From IMG/VR virus record IMGVR_UViG_3300049716_000043, positions 1 to 43,815 of that record: a DNA stretch of 43,815 nt. One strand, written 5' to 3'. The position numbers and the translations under genes are program-made. Below the pieces are notes generated by a model that saw only the letters and a program-made list of their open reading frames with translations, had not been told where the DNA came from and made no database searches. The DNA comes from a virus. The stretch's first letter is position 1, and each line of letters opens with the position of its first letter. Below are positions 24,572 through 30,710 of this stretch, piece after piece.

Positions 24572-24936
24572 CTGTAGAATCTTCGGTGCTTGCATCGACT
24601 CAGATCAAACCGGGATCCAGACTTTTAGTGATCAAGCAGGAACGGAATGTCAATCCTTTGCAGGTCAACTTTTTTGAAGGTGCTGAAGGCAAGGCTCTCG
24701 ATGAGCAGTGGTACAAGTACGCGGTTTTAGTTGCTTCGACTTTCAAAGGGGCTTTCTGGTTTTCTCAGCTTCGGAGAAAGTTGACCTCAGGGCCGCGACA
24801 CCCAAACCTTTGGGGATCACTTGCGCGTAGGTTAAAGCGATGCGGGTACAAACAGACGGGGCGCTTCAGGTTGTCTCCGATTGATACGCGACAAAGCGGA
24901 ATGGAGAGCGAATGGGAAAAAATTAAAGTCAAGTAG
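24568..24936 (+). CDS. Hypothetical protein, winged-helix-like
   Basis: A 122-aa protein with a GTG start overlapping the loader stop (GTGTGA). Residues 60-105 (FWFSQLRRKLTSGPRHPNLW, then ARRLKRCGYKQTGRFRLSP) look like a small winged-helix domain as in phage replication accessory proteins. Function not known. Position suggests replication or gene control. Confidence 0.5.
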   Translation: MTVESSVLASTQIKPGSRLLVIKQERNVNPLQVNFFEGAEGKALDEQWYKYAVLVASTFKGAFWFSQLRRKLTSGPRHPNLWGSLARRLKRCGYKQTGRFRLSPIDTRQSGMESEWEKIKVK

Positions 24937-24978
24937 TCAGTTTACAAATCACAAATCACATTCACAAGGATTTTGAAA

Positions 24979-25338
24979 ATGAGCGTTAGAAAAAAAGAAG
25001 AGATGAAAACTCTTGAATGTCTTTTGACTGATCAAGAGAAGCAAATTTGTGGTAAAGATATTGCCGAAGCGTTATCAAAAAAGCGCGGGTTAGAAGACAG
25101 GCTTAAGAGTATTTCGACTCAGATTAAAGCCGAAATAACTTCCTTCGATGCACAAATAAATGTGCTCTCTGAAAAGATCAATACCGGACGTGAATTCCGA
25201 GAAGTCAAGTGCGAGATTGTATGTGACTATGAAAACGGCACCAAGAGAACCGTTCGTACTGACACATGGGAAATAATCAAAGAAACCGGAATCCCCTACG
25301 AAGATCTTCAAGGCGAATTGGAGCTTGATCCGTCGTGA
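24979..25338 (+). CDS. Coiled-coil hypothetical protein
   Basis: A 119-aa protein; ATG 24979 is preferred over TTG 24973 because AAGGA (24966-24970) is spaced eight bases from it. It is a long helix with coiled-coil pattern (RLKSISTQIKAEITSFDAQI) followed by a beta segment (KCEIVCDYENGTKRTVRTDT) common in small phage proteins of unknown role. It overlaps the VRR-NUC gene by four bases. Confidence 0.55.
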   Translation: MSVRKKEEMKTLECLLTDQEKQICGKDIAEALSKKRGLEDRLKSISTQIKAEITSFDAQINVLSEKINTGREFREVKCEIVCDYENGTKRTVRTDTWEIIKETGIPYEDLQGELELDPS

Positions 25339-25715
25339 GGCAACTTGAGCACCAAACACAATGCGCCCTCTTTACTTGGGCGCAGTCTATGCAATCGCAA
25401 TACCCTGAGCTCGCTTTACTGCATGCGATTCCTAACGGTGGTCAGCGGAACGCAATTGTCGGCGCAAAGCTCAAGCGTGAGGGTGTCAAGCGCGGTATAC
25501 CTGATGTGCATTTACCTGTTGCCCGTGGTCCGTATGTTGGACTTTGGATTGAACATAAAGCGGGTAAGAATAAATTATCACCTGACCAAGAGCACATAAA
25601 GCATTTCCTTGAGGTTGAATTGAATCGTGTAATTGTTAGCTATGACTGGACGCATAGCGCAAGGGCAATCGAGGAATATTTGAAGTTGCCAAGGCCAAGA
25701 ATTAAGGGTAAATAA
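25335..25715 (+). CDS. VRR-NUC domain nuclease
   Basis: A 126-aa protein with GTG start overlapping the previous stop (GTGA). It has the signature of stand-alone phage VRR-NUC enzymes: HAIPNGGQRN, KREGVKRGIPDVHLPV, and LWIEHKAGKNKLSPDQ, supplying the PD...(E)xK catalytic set. Such proteins are Holliday-junction or structure-specific nucleases of the PD-(D/E)XK class and would resolve replication or recombination intermediates. Confidence 0.85.
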   Translation: MRQLEHQTQCALFTWAQSMQSQYPELALLHAIPNGGQRNAIVGAKLKREGVKRGIPDVHLPVARGPYVGLWIEHKAGKNKLSPDQEHIKHFLEVELNRVIVSYDWTHSARAIEEYLKLPRPRIKGK

Positions 25716-25716
25716 A

Positions 25717-25803
25717 TTAACAGAATACGAAGTAAAGTTTTGGCCGTTTGTGGTGGTAGTTGTGGTACTGTTTGTCGCGGGGGTGTGGAGAGTTTTGAAA
25801 TAG
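25717..25803 (+). CDS. Possible 28-aa single-pass membrane micro-protein without normal start
   Basis: The frame reads LTEYEVKFWPFVVVVVVLFV then AGVWRVLK and stop: a charged head, one hydrophobic helix and a basic tail, like the micro-proteins at 28900, 28974 and 30929. No ATG, GTG or TTG is in place; the first codon is TTA. Either a rare start or a lost start codon is implied. Confidence 0.3.
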   Translation, partial: LTEYEVKFWPFVVVVVVLFVAGVWRVLK

Positions 25804-25918
25804 GTGCCGAGTGGCACACTTTGTAGAGTTGGCCGAAATTCTGGCCTGTAAAGGCAGAATATTATAGGCGTCGGCAAGAGCGCACATCGTGTGCGCAAAG
25901 ACAAAAGAGAAAGGCAAT
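25804..25918 (+). other. Leader of the methyltransferase pair with boundary repeat and hairpins
   Basis: This gap holds a short hairpin (GTGCC-GAGT-GGCAC, 25804-25817), GGCCGAAATTCTGGCC (25831-25846), the boundary sequence TTGGCCGAAAT...TTATAGGCG (25829-25870) shared with sites at 27.05-27.99 kb, and a strong hairpin GCGCACA-TCG-TGTGCGC (25880-25896). GAAAGG lies just before the two overlapping starts at 25919 and 25923. The last hairpin could control which start is used. Confidence 0.5.
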
Positions 25919-26764
25919 ATGAATGAGCTACATCTTTTTAGCGGAGCAGGGGGGGGAATCCTCGGCGGATTACTTCTCGGACATACCACCGTCTGCGCTG
26001 TCGAGATCGAGCCGTATTGCAGAAAGGTTTTGCTCCAGCGCCAGCGTGACGGGATCTTGCCCTGGTTCCCAATCTGGGACGATGTGCGAACATTCGACGG
26101 TAGACCGTGGCGCGGTATCGCAGATGTTGTGTGCGGCGGGTTCCCCTGCCAGGACGTTTCTGCTGGAAGCAGCACAAAAAACGGACTTGACGGAGAGCGA
26201 AGCGGATTATGGGAAGAGCAGAAGCGAGTGGTTTGCGAAGTGGAGCCGAAAATCGTGTACGTGGAAAACTCCGCAATGCTCACTTCTCGAGGGCTTGGAC
26301 GAGTACTGTGGGACTTGGCCGCAATGGGGTACAATGCAGAGTGGGGAGTGCTACGAGCAACCGATACCGGCTTTCCTCACGAGAGAGAGCGTATCTGGAT
26401 TGTTGCCTACTCCGACAAAATCATGGGGCAAGAAAGGGCAAGGGTTGTCGAACAATACCGCGAACCTGCGCATGAATTTAGAATCGACTCAACTTGCCTT
26501 GCGGATAGTCAAAATTTGTGGGTGGAGATGGCCAGCAAGTTTTATCGAATGGATGATGGGATGGCCAATCGGTTGGAGCGCACTGAGTGCCTTGGAAATG
26601 GACAAGTACCAGCAGTGGCTGCAAAGGCATGGCACGTCCTGTGCCAAAGAGCCGCCGCAGAACACTATGGAACAGGCCAGAACATCGGCCAACAGCTAAA
26701 GGAGCGCCAGGCTCAAAGCAGCCCAGCGTCCGTTCTGCGGAGGCAATCGTGTTCAATATGTTGA
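25919..26764 (+). CDS. DNA (cytosine-5) methyltransferase
   Basis: A 281-aa enzyme that methylates C-5 of cytosine with S-adenosylmethionine. Motif I LFSGAGGGILGG (6-17), motif II CAVEIEPYC, motif IV FPCQDVS with catalytic Cys77, motif VI VENSAML (115-121), motif VIII RERIWI (156-161) and motif X GNGQVPAVAAKAW (226-238) are all present. The target-recognition part between VIII and X is very short. The ATG at 25919 is used; an in-frame GTG at 25889 is less likely. Nearly its whole length is also open in another frame that encodes a different conserved-type protein (25923-26699). Likely role: protecting phage DNA from host restriction. Confidence 0.85.
   Translation: MNELHLFSGAGGGILGGLLLGHTTVCAVEIEPYCRKVLLQRQRDGILPWFPIWDDVRTFDGRPWRGIADVVCGGFPCQDVSAGSSTKNGLDGERSGLWEEQKRVVCEVEPKIVYVENSAMLTSRGLGRVLWDLAAMGYNAEWGVLRATDTGFPHERERIWIVAYSDKIMGQERARVVEQYREPAHEFRIDSTCLADSQNLWVEMASKFYRMDDGMANRLERTECLGNGQVPAVAAKAWHVLCQRAAAEHYGTGQNIGQQLKERQAQSSPASVLRRQSCSIC
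25923..26699 (+). CDS. Overlapping second-frame protein of the methyltransferase gene
   Basis: A 258-aa ORF that starts four bases after the methyltransferase ATG and lies inside that gene in another frame. It is not random. It contains GSPARTF (73-79), WFAKWSRKSCTWKTPQCSLL (103-122), GTWPQWGTMQSGECYE (130-145), SGLLPTPTKSW (158-168) and FIEWMMGWPIGWS (207-219). From memory, these are the hallmarks of a protein family seen beside phage cytosine methyltransferases and often labelled methyltransferase-related. The product would be translated from the same ribosome site. It could be a specificity or accessory subunit; no function is established. That both frames look like known families supports true dual coding. 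Confidence 0.6.
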   Translation: MSYIFLAEQGGESSADYFSDIPPSALSRSSRIAERFCSSASVTGSCPGSQSGTMCEHSTVDRGAVSQMLCAAGSPARTFLLEAAQKTDLTESEADYGKSRSEWFAKWSRKSCTWKTPQCSLLEGLDEYCGTWPQWGTMQSGECYEQPIPAFLTRESVSGLLPTPTKSWGKKGQGLSNNTANLRMNLESTQLALRIVKICGWRWPASFIEWMMGWPIGWSALSALEMDKYQQWLQRHGTSCAKEPPQNTMEQARTSANS

Positions 26765-26948
26765 AACAAGCACCTGTAAATGGGGCGCGGCTCAATGTGT
26801 GGAATGCACGGCTACTGGCCCCGAAGTACGTACTGGTTATGATGAGTCAGAAAATGCGCCGTGGCATTCGGATGCTCTCGCAGAGTGGAATCAGCGGGCA
26901 AACATTAAGGTAAAAAATTTAACAGCACCTAACAAACAAAGGGTGTAA
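26700..26948 (+). CDS. Lar-like zinc-ribbon (restriction alleviation type), start codon missing or unusual
   Basis: This frame is the continuation of the 25923 ORF after its TAA (26697-26699). It encodes LKAAQRPFCGGNRVQYVE..., then CVECTATGPEV and ALAEWNQRANIK, the layout of Lar-type proteins (PCPFCGG...C..C...GP...AWN.R). No ATG/GTG/TTG precedes the first Cys pair. A strong AAAGGAG (26698-26704) is followed at 26709 by AGG in the place where ATG would fit, so a start codon lost by one base change is likely. Alternatives are a non-standard start or read-through of the TAA. Lar in Rac prophage modulates host type I restriction. Confidence 0.5.
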   Translation, partial: RSARLKAAQRPFCGGNRVQYVETSTCKWGAAQCVECTATGPEVRTGYDESENAPWHSDALAEWNQRANIKVKNLTAPNKQRV

Positions 26949-27060
26949 TGCCAGTCACGCATACTTCGGTTGTTCCGGCTGCCGGTAGTTGGAGCATTTA
27001 AGGCTTAGTGTGCTAACGTGCCTCTGGCTGGCACTACTACCCGTTTGTCAAACGTTGGCC
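26927..27060 (+). repeat. Integron attC-like imperfect hairpin
   Basis: A 134-base element lies between the Lar-like ORF and the next gene. It begins with ACCTAAC, a match to the attC inverse core RYYYAAC, and ends with GTTGGCC, one base off the core GTTRRRY. Between them the arms pair: ACAAA (26936-26940 side) with TTTGT, GGGT with ACCC leaving an unpaired G at 27043, GTA with TAC, GCCAG with CTGGC, and an inner CACG/CGTG stem. Length and topology agree with attC sites of integron cassettes. No integron integrase is present in the window. Confidence 0.45.
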
Positions 27061-27084
27061 GAAATAAATTTTTCAGGAGTCAAT

Positions 27085-27297
27085 ATGGTTATAGAATTTT
27101 TTGAGCAAGACAAACGGTTACCGATACAAATAAAGTTTAACGGTTCCACACAAAAATTTACCCGTGCAGCAGCAATAGAGTTGCACAAAAAATTAGGTCA
27201 ACTGGTGGAAGAAAAATTTACATCCACCAACAACGCAAGGCCAAAACGCTCAAAGCAGCGCATCGGGCGTGCGCGAACCGTTGTATGCAATTTGTAA
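27085..27297 (+). CDS. Hypothetical 70-aa accessory protein
   Basis: ATG 27085 with CAGGAG well placed; the in-frame TTG at 26989 would run through the attC-like element and is unlikely. The sequence MVIEFFEQDKRLPIQIKFNG ends in a basic tail (KRSKQRIGRAR). A small beta-alpha protein, possibly nucleic-acid binding. It starts 25 bases after the attC-like core, as a cassette gene would. Confidence 0.5.
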   Translation: MVIEFFEQDKRLPIQIKFNGSTQKFTRAAAIELHKKLGQLVEEKFTSTNNARPKRSKQRIGRARTVVCNL

Positions 27298-27323
27298 ACC
27301 TTTTTGAATTATAGGCGGCGATT
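27298..27323 (+). repeat. Short boundary repeat (TTATAGGCGGCG type)
   Basis: The gap contains TTTTTGAATTATAGGCGGCG, sharing TTATAGGC(n)GCG with the sites at 25862, 27675 and 27982. Only the 3' part of the boundary repeat is present here. It sits just before the next ATG and may serve as its ribosome-binding leader. Confidence 0.4.
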
Positions 27324-27641
27324 ATGAAACGAAAAGTAGGGGGTATTGATTGTCAGTACCTTTCTGGTATCAGCCAAATGGGTTATCGGTACTGCGGTGC
27401 CATTAAGCAAGGCGATAATATCATTCGAGACGTTCATCTTGCTCCGGTGCATTGTCCAATCAACGAGCAAATCGCCGCTGGAGATAAGGAAGGTTTACAA
27501 ACAGACACACAACAGCTAAAGGCTGAAATTGCCGCAATCGCCACGGAGTTTGATAGCCTTGGCCCCGGTTCTTGCGGCGGCGAGCATTTGCAGGCTTTTT
27601 ATGCTTTAGTAATCAAATTGCGGCAACTATCGGCCGATTAA
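27324..27641 (+). CDS. Hypothetical 105-aa accessory protein
   Basis: Not recognised. The N-terminal half includes KVGGIDCQYLSGISQMGYRY followed by CGAIKQGDNIIRDVH with two Cys and His residues. The C-terminal half is helical (LKAEIAAIATEFDSLGPGSC). Flanked on both sides by boundary repeats, so likely an exchangeable accessory gene. Confidence 0.5.
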   Translation: MKRKVGGIDCQYLSGISQMGYRYCGAIKQGDNIIRDVHLAPVHCPINEQIAAGDKEGLQTDTQQLKAEIAAIATEFDSLGPGSCGGEHLQAFYALVIKLRQLSAD

Positions 27642-27690
27642 TAAACGTTGCAGTCAATAAACTTTTCTCTGGGGGTTATAGGTGGCCGCA
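27642..27690 (+). repeat. Boundary repeat copy (AAACGTTG...AATAAA...TTATAGG)
   Basis: AAACGTTGCAGTCAATAAAC (27643-27662) followed by GGTTATAGGTGGCCGC. The same ordered blocks occur at 27949-27996 and, in part, at 25829, 27050 and 27298. The first block resembles the right end of the attC-like element. Confidence 0.55.
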
Positions 27691-27933
27691 ATACAAGTAA
27701 GTGATGAGTTTTTTGAATATCAAAACAGGATGGAAAATTCGTGGTCTGGCTCTTCTATTGAGCATTGGGATACATGGGAGGCGGCCACAAAAGCTGCGGA
27801 GGAAAAGTTTACAGCCAGCAACAAACAAAGCGATGCAATTACTTTGCTTAATCGAGTTCGTGAAGAGTTGTCGCAACATGGTGAGTTGTCATGCAAAACA
27901 AAAATAGAGATATACCAGTGGTACGCAAAGTAA
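27682..27933 (+). CDS. Hypothetical 83-aa accessory protein
   Basis: GTG start at 27682 lies inside the boundary repeat (TATAGGTGGCC). The sequence (VAAIQVSDEFFEYQNRMENS, EHWDTWEAATKAAEEKF) is helical and acidic in part. Not recognised. Codons look normal for the neighbourhood. The gene is bounded by repeats on both sides. Confidence 0.45.
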   Translation: MAAIQVSDEFFEYQNRMENSWSGSSIEHWDTWEAATKAAEEKFTASNKQSDAITLLNRVREELSQHGELSCKTKIEIYQWYAK

Positions 27934-27948
27934 CTGCACGCATTTATC

Positions 27949-27996
27949 AAACGTTGTAAGCAATAAATTCGCTTTTGGAAATTATAGGCCGCGCCG
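27949..27996 (+). repeat. Boundary repeat copy, most complete
   Basis: AAACGTTGTAAGCAATAAAT (27949-27968) then TTTTGGAAATTATAGGCCGC. Upstream bases ATTTATC match GTTTGTC before the core of the attC-like element, so the right half of that element is shared. It precedes the HNH gene. Confidence 0.55.
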
Positions 27997-28013
27997 AAGA
28001 AAAGAGAAAACAA

Positions 28014-28523
28014 ATGCCGTGCGATTACAAACAGTATCCTGACAATTGGAAGTGGCTTTCACGCCAGATAGTAGCCGATGCGGGAAATAAATGCGAACTG
28101 TGCCATGCTCCGAACGGTGCTTTCATCCAGCGCATCAAGGATGCCGAGTATCCGTGGTACAAGATCGAGAACACAAAGCCAGAGGACAAATTTACGAAAG
28201 TAGTTCTCACCGTACACCATATCAATCATGACAAAAAAGATAGTACTAAACAGAACCTTATTGCTCTTTGCCAAAAGTGCCACTTACGGCTTGACCTTGC
28301 TCATCACATGAAAAACCGAAGAGCGGCGCGGCGGAACACTGAGGAAGCGAATTTACAGCTTACTTTTGGGTTTATCAGTAGCAAAGATGCAATAAAAGTA
28401 TGGAATCGACGTGCAGACGATAACCGCGATTGTGACACTTGCGATCACGATGGATCATGCACACAAATGGTTATCAAATGTAAAGGTTACTCACCAACAA
28501 TGCCAGACCGTAGGGAGGAATAA
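28014..28523 (+). CDS. HNH endonuclease with C-terminal Cys-rich extension
   Basis: A 169-aa protein from ATG 28014 (upstream in-frame TTG 27975 lies in the boundary repeat). CELC (27-30) and CQKC (86-89) bind structural zinc. VHHINHDKKDSTKQN followed by LIALCQKCH is the HNH core with H68/H69, N81 and H90. The C-terminus (AIKVWNRRADDNRDCDTCDH, CKGYSP) is a second small Cys-containing domain. HNH enzymes in this position may be free homing-type nucleases or act in packaging. Here it is far from the terminase, so mobility is more likely. Confidence 0.75.
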   Translation: MPCDYKQYPDNWKWLSRQIVADAGNKCELCHAPNGAFIQRIKDAEYPWYKIENTKPEDKFTKVVLTVHHINHDKKDSTKQNLIALCQKCHLRLDLAHHMKNRRAARRNTEEANLQLTFGFISSKDAIKVWNRRADDNRDCDTCDHDGSCTQMVIKCKGYSPTMPDRREE

Positions 28524-28526
28524 CAA

Positions 28527-28712
28527 GTGACAGAATTCAGCATAGCAGCATTATCTTTCACGCTTGGGGCGCTGTTTGGGTATCGCGTGATATTCAAAAA
28601 ATCATTTAAACAAATTGCACCATGTAAAAATTGTCACTATAGATACAGGTGCTCTTATAGCCAAGCGCAGAAGCATGGTTGTTTTTACCGAGTGGAGGCA
28701 ACTGACAAATGA
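28527..28712 (+). CDS. Small membrane/zinc protein
   Basis: A 61-aa protein with GTG start and GGGAGGAA just upstream. One hydrophobic helix (FSIAALSFTLGALFGYRVIF) is followed by a Cys cluster (CKNCHYRYRCSY...GCF), which could hold zinc at the inner membrane face. It overlaps the next gene by four bases. Function unknown. Confidence 0.55.
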   Translation: MTEFSIAALSFTLGALFGYRVIFKKSFKQIAPCKNCHYRYRCSYSQAQKHGCFYRVEATDK

Positions 28713-28903
28713 AACAAACGTATAAGATTTACGTATGTGAATGCGATGGGAATTTGGAGACCATTTTAAAAGAAATAATGGTAGGCAACATCGAAGACTT
28801 TACCGATGGGGCGATATGTGAAAGTTGTTGTTATATGTACACTTGTAAACAAAAGACAAAACCCTACACCGTAACAATCGAGATCAAGAAGGCGGGGAAA
28901 TGA
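28709..28903 (+). CDS. Cys-rich hypothetical protein
   Basis: A 64-aa protein, ATGA-coupled. It has six Cys residues (VCECDG, CESCCYMYTC), spaced as in the preceding protein's motif (C..C...Y.C), so the two small genes may be related or cooperate. Ends with a beta strand (TVTIEIKK). Not recognised. Confidence 0.5.
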   Translation: MKQTYKIYVCECDGNLETILKEIMVGNIEDFTDGAICESCCYMYTCKQKTKPYTVTIEIKKAGK

Positions 28904-28977
28904 TCGCACTACTATACGCGCCACTAATCCTCGCCCTGATCGTAGGGGCGTGGGCGGACGGGAGGGGGAGAGGATGA
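28900..28977 (+). CDS. 25-aa membrane micro-protein
   Basis: ATG 28900 overlaps the preceding stop. Sequence MIALLYAPLILALIVGAWAD plus a Gly/Arg tail: one hydrophobic helix and a basic end. Tight overlap on both sides (ATGA at 28974) supports translation. Confidence 0.45.
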   Translation: MIALLYAPLILALIVGAWADGRGRG

Positions 28978-29093
28978 GATTTTTTATAATAGAGTTTTTG
29001 TTTCTTCTAATCGCAATTGGTGCGGTTTTGTTTGTTGTTGCATTTGTTAAGAGGCACAACAGCAAGTTACGTTATTTCTCATCCACAAAATAG
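28974..29093 (+). CDS. 39-aa membrane micro-protein
   Basis: ATGA-coupled to the 28900 ORF. Starts MRFFIIEFLFLLIAIGAVLF, a single transmembrane helix, and ends in a basic tail containing VKRHN, similar to the IKRH end of the 30929 micro-protein. Possible small holin-like or regulatory membrane peptide; unproven. Confidence 0.45.
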   Translation: MRFFIIEFLFLLIAIGAVLFVVAFVKRHNSKLRYFSSTK

Positions 29094-29120
29094 ACCGACC
29101 ATTTAAACGGTAATTGACTT

Positions 29121-29405
29121 ATGAAAATAGAATCGCTTATGCTCGTAAAAGAAGTTGCCGAAATATTCCGCGTGCGGGAGTTTACCGTATGCGAATGGGC
29201 GCGAGCTGGGCGTATTCCGTGCGTGCGATTATCCGCAAGAGATATCCGATTCAACCGTAATGTAATTCAAAATATCGTAAACGGCAATTTGCAAATGAAC
29301 GAGCCTGAAAGCGATATTCCGAAAAAGCAACATAGAGTTAGAAGCAAAATAAAAAAAGGTGTATCGCTATGGGATCAAGCCATAAAGGGCTTAGGGAGCG
29401 CATAA
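29121..29405 (+). CDS. Excisionase-like HTH protein
   Basis: A 94-aa protein with a MerR/helix-turn-helix-17 type domain: MLVKEVAEIFRVREFTVCEW, then ARAGRIPCVRLSARDIRF (residues ~7-45), and a basic C-terminus. Such proteins bend att DNA and direct the integrase toward excision. It overlaps the integrase by 37 bases, which fits a xis-int pair. A transcription regulator is the alternative. Confidence 0.65.
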   Translation: MKIESLMLVKEVAEIFRVREFTVCEWARAGRIPCVRLSARDIRFNRNVIQNIVNGNLQMNEPESDIPKKQHRVRSKIKKGVSLWDQAIKGLGSA

Positions 29406-30490
29406 AAGCTGACGGCACGGTAGTCTACTACCTGAACACCACCGTTGACGGATACCAACTCGCCGAGAAGGCAGGGACTAATCTAAAAGCGGCGAAAGCA
29501 CTACTTGCAAAGCGCACCTCCGAAATTTACGAAGGTAAAAATTTTCCTTCGCGCCAAGGAAGGGCGATTACCATAAATCAAGTGCTGATTGAATACTCAC
29601 AAAAAAAATTGCGATTCCTAAAAAGTGCATCAACGCGCAGATATTTGGTAGACAAAATTTCCTCAGAACTCGGCAATTTCCCCGCAACAAAAATTCGTGA
29701 GTCCGACGTTCAGGCGTATCAACGCAAGCGCCGATCAGAAACCCGAATAATAAAATTCAAAGATGCCGACGGTGATTGGGACACAAAGTGCGGCGCGCAG
29801 ATATCAGAATCAACGATAAATCACGAGACCAATGAATTGCAAATCGCACTCGATTGGGCGGTTCGCGAACGGCTGATACCATATAACCCGATAAAGTCAC
29901 TCCAAAAGCTAAAAGAAGAGGATCCGGACAAGGTAATGCTCGATGACGGGCAAGAGAATGGGCCGGAATGGATCAAACTTTATAATGCAGCAAGCGTTTA
30001 TTTAAAGCCTGTTATTTTTGTGATGTACCGCTGTGGCTTGAGGGAAAAGGAAGCGACGCGGTTGCTATGGGCATATATCGATTTGCCGGCTAAAATGATG
30101 AGGCTCCCCAAGGGGTTCACCAAAGGTGAGAAGGCGCGGGATGTTCCTCTATATCCTGATGTCGTGCAATTTTTAGCAAGTCAACCAAAAGTAAGCGAAT
30201 TCGTTTTCACCGGAAAGCGCGGAGATATCCACAGCATTCAAAAGCAATTCACCCGCGCCCGCGAGAAAGCCGGATTGCGCCGTGAGATCACCACGCACGC
30301 GCTACGACGAACGCGATGCCAGATATGGGATATGATCGATGAGCGGGCAAGTTGTGGTGCTGCCGGGCACTCAGACAAAAAAGTACATCGACAGCATTAT
30401 ACCGAAGTTAAGGAAGAGATGCTCATAAAGTTAGTTTCGAAGGAAAAAAAACTAGACAATAATCAGACACAAAATAAGAAAAGCGCATAA
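29369..30490 (+). CDS. int: Tyrosine integrase
   Basis: A 373-aa site-specific recombinase. The N-terminal ~60 residues are an arm-binding-type domain. A SAM-like core-binding region follows (~65-125). The catalytic domain shows Arg225 (CGLREKEATRL), Lys near 248-254, His310-x-x-Arg313 (THALRR), His334 (AAGHSD) and nucleophile Tyr344 (QHYTEV). It would recombine the att core 55 bases downstream with a host tRNA-Pro gene. A sequence inside its 3' end (30448-30469) recurs beyond the att core and may be an arm site. Confidence 0.9.
   Translation: MGSSHKGLRERIKADGTVVYYLNTTVDGYQLAEKAGTNLKAAKALLAKRTSEIYEGKNFPSRQGRAITINQVLIEYSQKKLRFLKSASTRRYLVDKISSELGNFPATKIRESDVQAYQRKRRSETRIIKFKDADGDWDTKCGAQISESTINHETNELQIALDWAVRERLIPYNPIKSLQKLKEEDPDKVMLDDGQENGPEWIKLYNAASVYLKPVIFVMYRCGLREKEATRLLWAYIDLPAKMMRLPKGFTKGEKARDVPLYPDVVQFLASQPKVSEFVFTGKRGDIHSIQKQFTRAREKAGLRREITTHALRRTRCQIWDMIDERASCGAAGHSDKKVHRQHYTEVKEEMLIKLVSKEKKLDNNQTQNKKSA
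30448..30469 (+). repeat. Putative integrase arm site, copy 1
   Basis: AAACTAGACAAT, then two variable bases, then TCAGACA. The same sequence with AA changed to GT occurs at 30712-30733, on the other side of the att core. A direct repeat flanking the core is the expected layout of integrase arm-type sites. This copy lies within the last codons of the integrase gene. Confidence 0.5.
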
Positions 30491-30544
30491 AATCCCTGCA
30501 ATCATTGGCGAATATTTTATACACCTATTGAATGGGGTTCAAGT

Positions 30545-30573
30545 GGTCGTAGGTTCAAATCCTATCACCCCGA
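30545..30573 (+). other. att core: 3' end of a tRNA-Pro gene
   Basis: The 29 bases contain a complete T-arm (GTAGG-TTCAAAT-CCTAT), preceded by variable-loop-like GGTC and followed by an acceptor strand CACCCCG and discriminator A. This fits the 3' end of bacterial tRNA-Pro genes, whose 5' strand is CGGGGTG. The 5' half of a tRNA is absent, so this is not a tRNA gene. Phages carry such a fragment so that integration restores the host tRNA. Placement right behind int supports attP, or the central site of tandem prophages. Confidence 0.75.
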
Positions 30574-30583
30574 TTAATTTTAA

Positions 30584-30636
30584 GGCTCAAAGCAACTACG
30601 TATCTCATTGATACTAAAGGCTTTGGGCATTTTTTG
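30584..30636 (+). terminator. Rho-independent terminator behind int/att
   Basis: GCTCAAAGC (30585-30593) pairs with GCTTTGGGC (30620-30628), one G-T pair, followed by a six-T run. The loop is long. It may be the carried-over terminator of the host tRNA gene and would end transcription from int before the late region. Confidence 0.55.
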
Positions 30637-30710
30637 TTTGTTTACAGTACGATAAAACGACATGAGTGAAAACAGGTTTACTATTGGTCAAAATGGGTCT
30701 AAGTCAGGAT

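Noticed and set aside
26587-26913. 108-aa ORF in a third frame across the end of the methyltransferase gene.
   Set aside because: Its sequence is basic and without pattern. The neighbouring frame carries the Lar-like Cys motifs, so this is a shadow.
26989-27084. N-terminal extension of the 27085 gene starting at TTG 26989.
   Set aside because: It would translate the right arm of the attC-like hairpin. ATG 27085 has a well-placed CAGGAG.
30540-30573. Complete tRNA gene.
   Set aside because: Only the T-arm and 3' acceptor strand are present. No D-arm, anticodon arm or 5' acceptor strand precedes them.
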